Of a stretch of DNA of 64,000 bases, positions 42,267 to 53,676 are shown one piece after another. Origin of the DNA: Pontederia crassipes. Its lineage: Eukaryota; Streptophyta; Magnoliopsida; Commelinales; Pontederiaceae. The DNA lies in assembly GCA_030549335.1 (NCBI GenBank), contig JAUKPH010000026.1:1860001-1924000 (forward strand). The letters run 5' to 3'. Under the pieces are notes generated by a model. That model was not told where the DNA came from, searched no databases, and saw nothing but the letters and a program-made list of their open reading frames with translations. Positions within the stretch are counted from its first letter, which is position 1. Every line of letters starts with the position of its first letter. Both the position numbers and the translations under genes were made by a program.

Positions 42267-43778
42267 TTAAAAAAAGTTCATTTGAAAAAAAAATGGTAAT
42301 GAGATTGTGAAAAATGTAAATAAGAATGTATCAAGAAGAGAGTAGAAATGTACCATGTTGCCCTCTCCCCCAAGCTTAGTATCGACTCTGTCCTCAGTGT
42401 CGATCATGCCAGGAAGAGGGACTAGAGGTGGTTGCAGCTCTAGTAAACGATCAGTTACTTGTTGTATGTCACTGAGGGTTGTTAGAACAGAGTTTTGGAC
42501 AACCTCTATTCCTTGAATTTGTTGTTGATGCACCAAGCCTTGTTGCTCCAAAGTGTGCAGTTGGTCCATGAGTGCCTGTATGTCTTGGTGTTGACGAGCT
42601 GTAGCCTCAGCAAATTTGGACACTTGTTCCAAGATGAGGTTCAATTTGTCAGAGGAGGTAAGGGATAGAGATTGTGAGGTATCTGGTGCTGATGAAGAGG
42701 AAGAGAAGACAATGTGCCTTCTGGGGGTTCTTGGACTAGATGAAATTCGTGGAGCTAACGTGTAATCCAAAAGCAATGGGGGGAGTGTTGGGATAGGTCT
42801 TGTAACCTGGATGAAGTCATTCATCCACCAATTCAGACCTTCCAGGATTAAAGATTGTCGAGGATTGGACAACTGAAATAGAGCGGACGGGTTAGACTGT
42901 CGCCAAAAATGTTGGCCATTAACCGTGAGGAGAACTCCTTCCTTGGTTAAGAAGTCTAGATCAATCAATGTTGCAGCTGTTGGGGTGGTGTCTCCTAGGA
43001 ACACATAATGTTCGGCTAGAGGTGTGATGAGGTTGCTGCAAAGAATCTGATTACATTCGCGGGTTGATTCCTTGAGCAAACTTTGCATGAAAAATGATGC
43101 AAGGTTAACCTCTGTGTTAGAGAGGAGACACCAGAGGATAAAAAGTTCATCGGAAGATACAAAATCCATCTTGTACTCATTTGGACGGATTAGTACAGTG
43201 TTGGTGAGGAGGATATGGAGATATCAGAAGATAGTGTTTTTAAGATGTTGGCTGACTAAATGAAGAATGTTGTCAGTACATCGGCCGATAAGTTGATACC
43301 ATACTTCGAATACAGGGAAAGTAGGTGGAGGGGTTCTGTGACCAGCATTAGGGAGGTTCAGAAAACAAGCAAAAGTATCAAGGCTCATGGCGTGGTCATG
43401 GTTACACAGACAAAATTCGATATGGTCTGGGACATCGTCTTCATCAAAGCTGGTGGGATATAGAGTCCCTAAGAACTCGGCTAATACCTCCTTGTAGAGG
43501 TCCCATCGTTTCATGAAGAAGGGTAAGAGACGAGATCGGTGGAGTATGGTTCTGACATCATCAAACAATCCGAGAGGCTCAAGAATGGGAAAATCTAAAA
43601 ATTTGGTGGAAGAGAAGTTTCTGCACCTGGTGTTTAGGAGGCATTGGGCTTCCTCGCTATTTTCTGACTGTCGTATGTCGAATGTCGGGTGTAGGAGTCT
43701 GTCCGAATGTAGCTGACGTTTGATGGACTCGGAGGAGCTATTGGTCTCAGAATCTGACGATGTACGCGTCATCTTCAT
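42267..43778 (-). pseudogene. Athila ORF-1 family protein, broken in two
   Basis: The first part (43224-43778) starts MKMTRTSSDSETNSSSESIK and includes ILEPLGLFDDVRTILHRS, LYKEVLAEFLGTLYP and HAMSLDTFACFLNLPN. This is the pattern of the ATHILA ORF-1 family (PF03078). The second part (42267-43169) continues with SDELFILWCLLSNTEVNLASF, a Ser-rich linker, and a Gln/Leu heptad region (about residues 175-250) likely to be a coiled coil, then a hydrophobic C-terminal stretch. A stop or frameshift lies between 43169 and 43224. The protein's role is unknown. Position after integrase is the place of the env-like gene in Athila elements, but I see no secretion signal at its start. Confidence 0.75.
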
Positions 43779-44335
43779 ATTGTCGACCGATTGTCGAGGA
43801 TGTCTATGATCTTAGGGGGGTGCTCGGAGGATGTTGAAAGACTATTAGGGATTTCGGGTGGCTGAAGTGCAGTAGGTGTTGCAAAAGAAATAGTGGGTCG
43901 GGTGGAGAAATGAGGCGACGCGGAGGTGTTCGTGTGGGATTTGGAAAAGTGTGTATTTGGGTAGATGTGGTACTAGATTCTGTTGGGATTCTCAACTAAA
44001 TCTAAAAGGTGTACTTTTCAGGCGATTTTCTGATAGTTTTGGCCTTGTGTGAGTGCTGACGTGGCTGATAGCCGTTTATTTGGTTGGGTTGCCTCCCTGT
44101 AGCACCTTTTTTTTACGTCGTTGGCTCGATTTCTTTTTTTTTTCTTTTAGTAGTCCGGTTGCAGGTGTAAAACTTCTTTGAACTTTGTTGCACACGGGTT
44201 GCAGTGTTTTAATCTCTGCCCATTGACCTTAAAAATTTCTGAGTTGCTATTTTTTATATCCATTGCCCCATGCGGATATATTCTTTCAATGGTGAATGGT
44301 CCGGACCATCTCGTTCTTAACTTCTAGGGAAAAAG
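43779..44335 (-). other. Spacer between integrase and ORF-1 of the Athila-type element
   Basis: Includes a Ser/Thr/Pro-rich frame (43804-43995, PTESSTTSTQIHTFPNPTRT) that may be the decayed start of ORF-1. The remaining sequence is non-coding; GGTTGCCTCCCTGTAGCACC at about 44087 is a passage seen in related elements. Confidence 0.45.
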
Positions 44336-45260
44336 TCATAGTCGGGAGTTGAATAGCAAAACTTGGTCGCCTTCCTTAAAATTCTTTCTCAGTATATGCA
44401 TGTCATGCCATTTTTTTGTTCTTTCTTTATAAAGGCGAGAATTGTTGTAGGCATCTAGTATCAATTCATCTAACTCATTTAGCTGCAGTAATTGATTTCC
44501 AGAGGCTGCTTGAAAATCATAATTTAGCATTTTGATTGCCCAAAAAGCCTCGTGTTCCAATTCCACAGTAGGTGACAATGCTTTCCATAAATCAACTTGA
44601 ATGGTGTTATTCCGATTGGTGTTTTGTATGCAGTCTGGTATGCCCACAGTGCTTCATTGAGTTTCATGCTCTAGTCCTTCCTAGTTATTGAGACCGTCTT
44701 CTCGAGAATCATTTTAATTTCTCTATTTGAAACTTCTGCTTACTCGTTGGTTTGAGGGTGATATGCAGTAGAAATCCGATGTTTGACTCCATATTTAAGC
44801 AGCAATTTTTCAAAACTCTGTTCGATGAAATGTGATCCTCCATCACTGATAACCAGTCTGGGAACTCCAAACCTTGGAAAGATTGTATCTTTAAAGAGTT
44901 TGATAACTGACTTTGAGTCCGCTGAGATTGTAGGGATTGCTTCAATCCACTTTGAGACATAATCAACTAATAGAAGTATAAACTTGTATCCGCATGAGGG
45001 AGGAAAGGGTCCCATGTAGTCAACTCCGCATACATCAAATATTTCTACCTCAAGTATAGGCTGCTGGGGTGCCTCATTTCTTCTGCCTATATTTCTAGTT
45101 CTTTGACAAGCATCGCAAGATTTGACAATATTGATTGCATCCTTTAACAGAGTTGGCCAATAAAAATTTGTTTGGAGAACTTTAGAAGCCGTCTTTTGAT
45201 ATCCTACATGACCACCATAAGGAGATGAATGACACTCCTGTAGTATAGTAGATTGTTCCT
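44336..45260 (-). pseudogene. Athila-type integrase remnant
   Basis: From 45260 downward: ECHSSPYGGHVGYQKTASKV, then CDACQRTRNIGRRNEAPQQ (HHCC finger), GYKFILLLVDYVSKWIEAIP with the first catalytic Asp and VISDGGSHFIEQSFEKLL with the second, then STAYHPQTN. A stop follows QTNE; the Glu-bearing helix lies in another frame (44709-44966 region). The C-terminal part (44336-44647) reads ELDELILDAYNNSRLYKERTKKWHD and KNFKEGDQVLLFNSRL, the usual chromodomain-less gypsy tail. Integrase would insert the cDNA into host DNA. Confidence 0.85.
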
Positions 45261-45938
45261 CTAGTACACACCTTTGATATATTCCATCAGCACATTTTTT
45301 GAAGAGAAATGTTCATTCCAGAAATAGTATTTGATGTTTGAAAAGAATTTCTTCTTTTGTTGATAAGATAAGTCGGGTTGTAGAACTCCAGAGGCTAAAT
45401 AGTAGGCATATTCAGCAAACCATGGAAGTTGTGCTTTTTGGACTGAGAACAATTGATCTTCAGGGAAGGAATCATTAATAGCTCTATGAGTGCCAGGATC
45501 AATGTCATGTTCTGATAGTTGGAGTCGAGAGAGGTGATTAGCTACTTGATTTTCTATTCCTTTTCGGTCTTTGATTTCTAAATCAAACTCTTGTAATATA
45601 AGGATCCACCTAATTAGTCTAGGTCTGGCATCCTTTTTAACAATCAAGTATCGGATGGCTTGGTGATCGGTATACACAATGACTTTGGAAACAACTAGGT
45701 AGAATCTGAATTTGTCCATTGCAAAAATGACTGCTAGGATTTCTTTTTTGGTTGTGGCATAATGGATCTGTGCTTCATCCAAGGTTCTACTAGCATAATA
45801 GATTGCATGTTGCTTCTTATCCTTCCTTTGTCCCAATACTGCTCCCACGGCTTGATCACTAGCATCACACATAATTTCAAAGGGTAAAGACCAATTAGGC
45901 GGTTGAATGATTAGGGCTGTTGTGAGGGCTCTTTTCAT
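45261..45938 (-). pseudogene. Athila-type RNase H remnant
   Basis: 225 open codons: [92 protein letters not shown] and [20 protein letters not shown]. The catalytic Asp of CDASD, Glu of KEIL and Asp of YTDH are all kept, unlike the related copy at 35188-36003. The open stretch is part of pol, so it was read as one polyprotein with RT upstream; stops upstream break that. Confidence 0.85.
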
Positions 45939-46456
45939 TTCAGAAGCCTTTAAACAGTCTTCATCGAATATAAACTCTGCTTCTTTGGATAAGAGTTTTG
46001 TTAAGGGTCATGCAATAAGAGAAAAATCCTTGATGAAACGTCAATAAAATCATGCATGTCCAAGAAAACTTCTGATTCCCGTAATATTAGTAGGTGGAGG
46101 CAAATTTTAAATGACCTCTGTCTTGGCTTTATCAACTTCAATGCCCCTGCCTGAAGCAAGATGTCCTAGGACTACCCCTTCTTGTACCATGAAATGACAT
46201 TTCACCTAGTTCAACACTAGGTTGGATTCGGCACATCTTTGTAATACTTTTCCTAGATTCTGCAAGCAAATTTCAAAGGAAGTGCCATGCACCGAGAAGT
46301 TGTCCATGAATACCGCCATTATTTCTTCAATATAATCAGAAAAAATTGACATCATGCATCTTTGAAAGCTTGGTGGAGCATTGCATAGTCAAAAGGGCAT
46401 TCTCCTATATGCAAAGGTTCCATAAGGACATGTAAAGGTGGTCTTTTCCTGATCAT
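45939..46456 (-). pseudogene. Athila-type RT, C-terminal half (after the nested insertion)
   Basis: The minus strand reads QEKTTFTCPYGTFAYRRMPF, then CNAPPSFQRCMMSIF, MAVFMDNFSVHG (catalytic box reading FMDN where the family has F/Y-x-D-D, so the second Asp is Asn), then CHFMVQEGVVLGHLASGRGIEVDKAK and SFLGHA. Several stops occur. The N-terminal half continues on the other side of 46457-49431. Confidence 0.8.
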
Positions 46457-49431
46457 TGATCACTAGCTGATCACTATATGTTTCTAGTCCATTTTAGATG
46501 TATTTCATACATATCGAGTCCCACTTTTGCCTATATTTGGGCCAATTATACTTGGAATGCATACATTGTGATAACTAGTTGATATTCCTCATTTCATACT
46601 TACTTTCATGTGCATAGATGTTCTGAAATGCCAAAATCCATTAATATTTAAATTCTATGCCAAGTTATCATTTTGAGGACAAGTTATCATTCCCATATGT
46701 CAAGTTATCATTATTTTGAATGAACTAATTTTCAATGGTTTTCTTGCCCTAAATCCATCATTATCATGTATAAATCATATTTGGATAGTCACATTTGAAC
46801 TTGTGCAAAGTTTTAAGCCCATTTGAATAGGTTATCATTTTTCAAGTGCCAAGTTATCGTTAAAGGGCAATTCTATCATTTCGACATGCAAAATCATTAA
46901 TTCTGCACAGGGACCTTAAGAAATCATATTATTATTGTTCTAACTCATTGCTGGTCAAATTTCATCACATTTGGATAACCACAACTCAAGTTATCACAAG
47001 TTATCATTTTTAAGTCATATAAGTTATCGTTTTTGGGCACCCAAGTTATCACTTCTTAGAAATCTCATTCATATTTGATTTCTGACTACACTCACTTGTT
47101 ACCCTAGTCCATTTGATGCTTCTAATGCTTTGAATCACTTACATTTGGATAATTTCCATGATTTGTGACAAGTTATCATTCCGGACCCTTAAATTCATTC
47201 ATATCGATATGAGTTTTCATTCCTGCACAACATAAAATCCCATTTGATCACTGAGCTGAGCCTACTTGTGGTTCTTACCCTTATTTGTCTATTTCTTATT
47301 AGAAGACATTGATCCTTGCTGTTATATGCCTTCTAGCAGGTGGAATAGGACTGAAAAAGGGAGAAAAAGGAGGGGGGCCACTTGCTTTTTGGGCTGTCCA
47401 GGAAAGCTGTCACTGCAGATTCTTCTAGGACCAGGACACATGGCTGCAATCAAAAGATAAAGAACAATTTGATGCTGATCCAAGGGTGAAGAGGAGTGAT
47501 ATAAAAGGTGGAATTTCTGTAGGAGGAAGGGGCTGGTCATTCAGGGGTTTGAGCAAGGGTTTTGGAGCTAGTGGCTGAGACATCTTCAAGAACTATGATT
47601 TGTATCTGTTTCCCATTCTATTTTCTGTCAAGCTTTGTAAACATGAGGAGCTAAACTCCATTTCTTCTAGGATAGGGTAGTAGTTTAGATTAGTTTTGGA
47701 TGGATATGGACTGATTTGTAATCCTGCACTGAAATCAATTCTAGTTTTCAGATTTCAGAACTTTTCTGCATTGATTCATGTTATCATTAGATCCATTGTA
47801 AACCATGATTGAGATGTATTATTTGATATAATCACCCTTCAGAATGCATTAAGAGATAAAGTCAGATTTCTGGATTCCATTTAATTGCAAATCTGATTTC
47901 TGAATTTGGTTTCCAGAAAATCTGATTTCCTGATTTTTCTGAATCTGATTTCCTGAACTGCAGAATCTGTTTGTCACTCTCAATCTGATTAATTGAGTCA
48001 TTTGAATGTTGTTATTGCTCTCATCTTGTTCAGGAATGAATCAAGATGCTTGGACAATCATTTTGACTCAAATCAGATTGTTCCTCTGATTTCTGAACTA
48101 AAAGCCTGAATACTGATTTTTCTGATTTGCTGCTGGAATAGTTTTAGCAATTGAATCCCCTAATTTTATTCAATCATTGAGAGATGAACCTTAGAGATCT
48201 CTTGTAGTCCAGAGATGGATCAAGAAGCAATTGATAAACCTGATTCCATGGATTAATATTTCAGATTTCTGAATTGCAGAATACTATTTTCTGATTTCTG
48301 AACTGAAATTCTAAATGTTCTCTTTCTGATTTCTTGTTGGAACCTGTTTTGCCAATTGAATCCCCTGAATCTAATCTATCACTGAGAGGTGAATCTTAGG
48401 GATGTCTTGTAGTCCAGAGATGGGTCAAGAATCAGTTGGCAAACTAGAATTCCATTGGTTTATGATTCTGATTTTCTGAATTTGCATAATTCCATTTGCT
48501 GATTTCTTTTTCTGATTTCCATTTGAATTCTGATTTCCATTGTCAACCCTCATTTTAATCCACTACTAAGAGGTAGTCTTAAGGGCTTCCTTGAGATCCA
48601 GAGATGGGCCAAGGAAGAATGAGAATTGTGAATTCCTGTGGTCATATGTTTTGGATTTCCAATTGAGTTGTGTTTGTGTGGATTTCAATATTACTTTGCA
48701 ACCGAGAGGTTGATTTTAAACTCTCTTGGAATTCAGAGATGAATCAAGGATCACAAGCACCATTATTGAGTAGATTTCATCCTGGTTTGGTTGATTGGAG
48801 TGATTCCATGTTTTTATGATTGCAATTACAAGTTATCATTCCAAAACTTCCTTGAATTGTAAAAATCAGCAATGAACTTTCAATTGAGCTGAATGATAAC
48901 TTGATTTTCAGTGAGGACCCTCTATTGATTTAATCTAGCTAACAACTATATGAGAATATGTTGCTTAGTTAGAGGCCAATTGAGCTGTGGGAGCAGCCAT
49001 TTTCAGATTGAATCAAAAGTTGGACATTTTATGATAACTTGATCCATTCCATCTTTAACTAATTTAGATGAACCCCAAATCCTAGAAGAACCTTCCTCAT
49101 TAATAGTTGAACCTTTATAGACTTCATTCTAGCATTTATAATTCAGTTTTGATAAATTTTCAAAACCCAAAAATCTGTTATCATTTCACTTTCCATTAAA
49201 AATCTGTTTTCACTTCCCTTTGAAAATATGTTTTTAGCCATTAAACTAGAACTAATTTAGATTATTTTAGGGTGCCTTAGACTTCAAATTCTTGTGGATA
49301 CGACAACCTGAGTCTACTACAACTTACCTGTGCACTTGCAGCTAGTGAGTTGGGAGACCAAAAATTTAAAAATTGACTCTTTTACTTAATTTCAGCAAGT
49401 TATCACTACTCAATCCCAAATATCACTATCA
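46457..49431 (+). repeat. Large solo LTR (copy A) nested in the Athila RT
   Basis: ATCAT at 46452-46456 and 49432-49436 is a perfect 5-bp duplication. The 2975-bp insert starts TGATCACTAGCTGATCAC and ends ATCACTATCA, and the RT reading (IPIHTDD / QEKTTFTCPYG) rejoins across it. It has a TATA-like GATATAAAAGG near 47498. Near its end, TGTGGATACGAC and CTGTGCACTTGCAGC are hallmarks of Athila/Tat-type LTR ends. No primer-binding site or coding region is present. It contains many AAGTTATCAT motifs and a tandem array at 48000-48780. A second copy is at 56533-58946. Confidence 0.88.
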
Positions 49432-49436
49432 ATCAT

Positions 49437-49961
49437 CTGTATGAATAGGAATTTGATGGAATCCAGAAAATTCATTTAAGTAGCAGAAGTAAGAGTGGTT
49501 TGCTAGCCTTTCTAACATCTAATCGATGAAAGATAAGGGAAAGTGGTCCTTTCGAGTGGCTTTGTTTAGCTTTCTAAAATCAATACACATTTTCCACCCA
49601 GTTATAGTTCGTGTGGAATTGAGTTTGTTTGACTCTGCCTTTACTACAATCATTCCACCCTTTTTAGCATGACCTGCACGGGGCTCACCCATTGGCTGTC
49701 TGATATGGGATAGATAATGCCCGCATCCAAAAGTTTAATCACTTCTTTTTTCACTACTTCTTTCATTGCTGAGTTGAGCCTTCTTTGTCCTTCTATGGAA
49801 GGTTTATAATCCTTTTCCATATGAATGCGATGCATGCAGATAGCAGGGTTGATTCCTTTGAGATCGTCCAGAGTATAGCCGATGACATGCTTGTAGGCTT
49901 TTAACTTGTCTAATAGCTGTTGAAGTTGATTTGTCTTTAAATCTTCGCTGACGATCACTCG
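49437..49961 (-). pseudogene. Athila-type RT, N-terminal half
   Basis: 49650-49958 reads KAYKHVIGYTLDDLKGINPA, MHRIHMEKDYKPSIEGQRRL and KLLDAGIIYPISDSQWVSPV, the gypsy RT start. Past a frameshift the minus strand gives KKGGMIVVKAE, GWKMCIDFRKLNKATRKDHFP (usual WRVCIDYRKLNxATRKDHFPLPFID) and FSGFHQIPIHTDD, where copy A interrupts it. Confidence 0.85.
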
Positions 49962-50091
49962 GTAAGTGAAATCTTCTCCTAAGAACTCATATATGAGATT
50001 TTGTGGTCTTTAACTCAGGCTTCATTGGCTTCTTTGAGCTAGACTGTTGCAAGAGATCTGTAGATTGATCCTCTAGTGAATTGTCTGAGTG

Positions 50092-50634
50092 TTATATCTT
50101 TGTCGAGAGCATATGACTTGTAAGAATGTTTGCTTCTTCTTCTGTCCAAAAAGATGATTCTTGAGCCTCGAGGGATACTTCTAAAGGATCAGATTTATGG
50201 ATAACCGATGCCACCTTTTGTATTAGTGGATCCACTTTCTCATATTGAAGATGGTAATCTTCCATGTCTGGATAGTTGATAATATGATTCAATCGAAATT
50301 TGACTGTGTCATCACCTATTTGAAAAGTAAGGTGACCTTGTTTAACGTCTATTACTACTCCTGCAGTAGCTAGAAAAGGTCTTCCCAAAGGAATGGAAGT
50401 TTGACTATCTTCATCCAAATCTTCTAAAATTCCTTGTGAAATTTTTATAGACCGGTCTACTAATTGGAGAGACATATTTGTGGGCTTAATATCACCCATT
50501 TTAAATTTCCTGCATAATGAAAGGGGAATAACACTCACAGAGGTACCAAGATCGCATAAAGCTCTTTGTATCCTTCTATTTCCAATTTCACAGGGTATAG
50601 AAAAACTCCCATGGTCTTTTAACTTCGGAGGCAA
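50092..50634 (-). pseudogene. Athila-type aspartic protease
   Basis: 180 open codons. MPPKLKDHGSFSIPCEIGN leads to ALCDLGTSVSVIPLSLCRK (about residues 26-45), which holds the catalytic Asp in the DLG(A/T)S form typical of Athila. IKPTNMSLQLVDRSIKI and SIPLGRPFLATAGVVIDV (flap and LGRPFLATA hallmark) follow. The residues expected for activity are present, but the adjoining gag and RT frames are broken. It released gag and pol products in the ancestor. Confidence 0.87.
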
Positions 50635-50679
50635 TTTCTTTTGAATTATAGCGCTGGCTTCAACAGTTAATGCAACTGT

Positions 50680-52456
50680 TTCGTTTTCTTATATCCTTCT
50701 CTTCTTCGATAGAATGTCTTTGAGAAATTTTGCATATGCTGGCATTTCTTGTATGGCTTCAACAAAGGGTACATTAATATAGATTATCTTCAAAATTTCT
50801 ACAAACTTGCGAACTGCTGATCTTGTCGGGATTTCTCAAGGGCCTTAGGGAATGGTATCCGAGCAGAGTAGCTGGAATGTCCTTTTGTAGGCTGTTGCTT
50901 GGATCCATTCTATTCATTCAATTTAACCTCTAGTTGAACCATTTTATCTTGTTCAAAAATTCCATCATTTCCCTCTGTCGAGACCTCTGATCTCGTTCTC
51001 TTAGTGTTATCAATTGTTTTCCCACTTCTCAAGGTTACAGCTTGAACTTGTTCCTTTGGATTCTTCTCTGGTTGTCCAGGTAAAATTCCCGGTTGTCTTG
51101 AAGAAGATGCAACCTGTTGAGCTATCTGTGTTTCCAGCATTTTGTCATGAATGGAGAGGCTTTCAATCTTCTCAAACATTTTCTGCATCAGAGTGTCTTG
51201 TTTCGACATATACTTTTCCATCATTACTTCAAGCTTGTTCGTGGAAGATAATCGTTGATCTGGCGAAGAGTTTTGAGGTTGTGCTCTTTGATTGAATCTG
51301 TTTTGCCAAGTAGGAACTTGAGTTTGCTGAGGGTTGTCTCTATAAGAAAACTTTGGATTGTTCTTCCATCCAGGATTGAAAGTGTTAGAGTATGGATCAT
51401 TATTAGATGGATAGGGCCTACCGCGTTTGCCTGATGTTGATGTCCTTGTTGCTTTAGTAGTTCATAGTGCACGAAAATATGATCAGATGAACCACATATC
51501 TCGCAACATCTTGCTGTCATATTAACAGTAGGAGTAGCTTCATTGAGTCCTTGTCTACTAATTTTCTTTTGAACGATGTACTCCACTTTAGAAGAAAAAT
51601 CCTAACCATCCAATCGTGTTTGAGTGAAAGCAATTGGCTCATTGGACCTTGAGTGAGCTAGGAAATGTTGATTTCTTGCTATTTCTTCTATAAGTTGATA
51701 AGCCTCATCTACGTTTTTCTTTATAAATACATCATCCGCAGCTATTAATTAAGTGCCATCTTTGAAGCATAATTCAGTCCATTGTGGAAAGATTGAACTA
51801 AAATCCATTTGCTCAAACCGTGATAGGGACACGACCTTAGCAATGTCTTAAACCTTTGCTAGGCTTCGTACAATGTTTTCTGATCTTTTGAACAAAACCA
51901 ATGACTTGATTTCTAATCCTGATGGTCTTACTTGGAGGAAAATATTCTGACAAGAAAGTTTTTACCAGTTGCTCCCAGGTAGTTAATTCCCGGGGGTAGG
52001 TTTGGCTTTACCTTGGTAAGACTTTTAATCTCAATGCTTCTGGTGATACTCCATTCAACTTTGTTGTCTCGCATATTTCCAGAAAGTCTTTAAGATGTTG
52101 ATTCAAGTCTTCATCTGGAGTTCCTTCAAATTGGTTCTGTTGGATTGTGGAGATTAAAGAGGATTTCAACTCGAAATCGTTGGCTTGAATAGCTGGCTTC
52201 AAATAGCTGACTCTATCCCATCTGCAGTGGGAGTATAGAGTTTTTCCAATGACGGGACTGGTGGTTGAAGTGGCTCTTATTGTTGAGCCATTATTTCTAC
52301 TTCTGGATCAGAATTCTCCTCGAGCTCTATGGATTGAGTGCTACTTGTCCCTTCAAGAAAACATGTTCTATTCTTATATTCTCGCACCCTTCTTTTAAAA
52401 GTTCGATCAATTTTAGGGTCTAGTTCAAGCAATTGTCTGCGAATGATTCTGCGCAT
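50680..52456 (-). pseudogene. Athila-type gag remnant
   Basis: From the ATG at 52456: MRRIIRRQLLELDPKIDRTF, then IQANDFELKSSLISTIQQNQ, FEGTPDEDLNQHLKDFLEIC, KLNGVSPEALRLKV, the capsid domain of Athila-type gag. Further down CCEICGSSDHIFVHYE (knuckle; the third Cys/His spacing is altered), QANAVG, and a segment from 51224 with MSKQDTLMQKMFEKIESL and EKNPKEQVQAVTLRSGK. Stops near 52290 and frameshifts near 52000, 51590 and 51230 break it. Confidence 0.8.
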
Positions 52457-52547
52457 ATACTAATCCCTGAAATCAAAGAAAAAGATTTAACAATGAGTAT
52501 TATGAAATCAACTAAACAAGGATGTAAATAGAGAGTAATAATCTAAA

Positions 52548-52565
52548 TCCCCGGCAACGGCGCCA
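52548..52565 (-). other. Primer-binding site, aspartate tRNA
   Basis: Minus strand TGGCGCCGTTGCCGGGGA, 18 bases that match the complement of a plant aspartate tRNA 3' end without mismatch as far as I recall it; six bases from the LTR. Confidence 0.9.
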
Positions 52566-52571
52566 AAAACT

Positions 52572-53676
52572 TGACGTGAACTTTATGTGGATGTGGAATT
52601 TGGAATTCTTGCACTAAAAGTAATTATAGTCGTGTTTAAATTTTACTCTAGAGTTCACGCAACTGCAAGTGCACAGGTCGAGTAGAAACCCTAAGTGTCG
52701 TAACCCCGTTGATTTAGACCGATTACTAATCTAATTATATCCCAGAAATTATCACGAAACGATTAAGAGTAAATTGGATAATAAAGAAACAAAACTTAGA
52801 TTAAGAATAACAAAAGAGAATGAGAAAAGATCAAAATATGATAGAAGCGATTCCCCTGTAATGAACCCGTTGACGCTATTGCATTTTAGTTTTCGACTTA
52901 CTGGTTAAATGAGCCTACTAAAGCGCGAATGAATTACTTTGTCTTCTGGCTCGCCGACCTCTCTTTGAACCGAAAGGAGAGTAGCCGTTAATCGCTAGAT
53001 TAAAATTACTGATTAATCAGATTCTCATCCTTAATCAGAAGAATCTCTCAATTTTCGGCAATTCATTCTTTTATCCTAATCAGAGCAATCAAAATACAAT
53101 TGACACCTCTCGCAACTGTCGAAGGCTCTCACCTTGCAAAAGTTATTATGGTAGATCTCTCGATCTATATATGAATATTAAATCAATAATAACTAGAAAC
53201 ACAGCAAGTAATATAACCAATTTCTCCTCTCGGATGAAATTAGTTAAAGAAGAAACAATCAATCTCTCGATCTAATTGAAACTAAATATAAATAATAAGA
53301 CTGCAATGTACCAAGTAAATAGAAATGAGGAGTCAGATGCACGGCATCATAGAGTCAAAAGAGTAGCATCAACAAAGTATCATCACAAGGGAACCAAGAA
53401 TCCTTTTAGTTCATCCTGAATCTTGACGGCATCAATCTTCCTTTTCTTCAGCTTTCTTTTCTCTCTTCTCCCCTCTGCTCCTCTTCTCCTCCATTCCGGG
53501 TTCTCCTCTCCCTTTTTGTTTCCTTCCTGTCCAGAATTCAAATTTTGAAAAGTAGTTAGTCCTCCTTTTACTCATTCAAATCCTAATAATAATTAAAAAT
53601 TGTTTAAATATGATCAGATTTTATGTAATTTCGTGGGTTTAACTATAATAATTATGAGCATAATAAGAGGTGATCA
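52572..53676 (-). repeat. 5' LTR of the Athila-type element
   Basis: 1105 bp, direct partner of 40301-41428. The minus strand begins TGATCACCTC and ends GTTCACGTCA. Confidence 0.93.

Larger units (their letters stand above)
40301..53676 (-). mobile_element. Athila-type Ty3/gypsy retrotransposon, 13.4 kb, with nested solo LTR
   Basis: LTRs at 40301-41428 and 52572-53676, flanked by GTGAT (40296-40300) and GTGAC (53677-53681), a 5-bp duplication with one mismatch. On the minus strand the order is 5' LTR, primer-binding site TGGCGCCGTTGCCGGGGA (aspartate tRNA), gag, protease, RT, RNase H, integrase, an Athila ORF-1 type gene, purine tract, 3' LTR. The aspartate-tRNA primer, the DLGTS protease and the extra ORF after integrase all fit the Athila lineage. 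RT is split by the 3-kb insertion 46457-49431. Stops and frameshifts occur in most genes, so it is not autonomous now. Confidence 0.93.

Noticed and set aside
49437-50634. Endogenous pararetrovirus (caulimovirus-type protease and RT)
   Set aside because: Integrase, LTRs, the aspartate-tRNA primer site next to the LTR and the DLGTS protease place it in Athila-type gypsy; no movement or coat protein motifs are seen.
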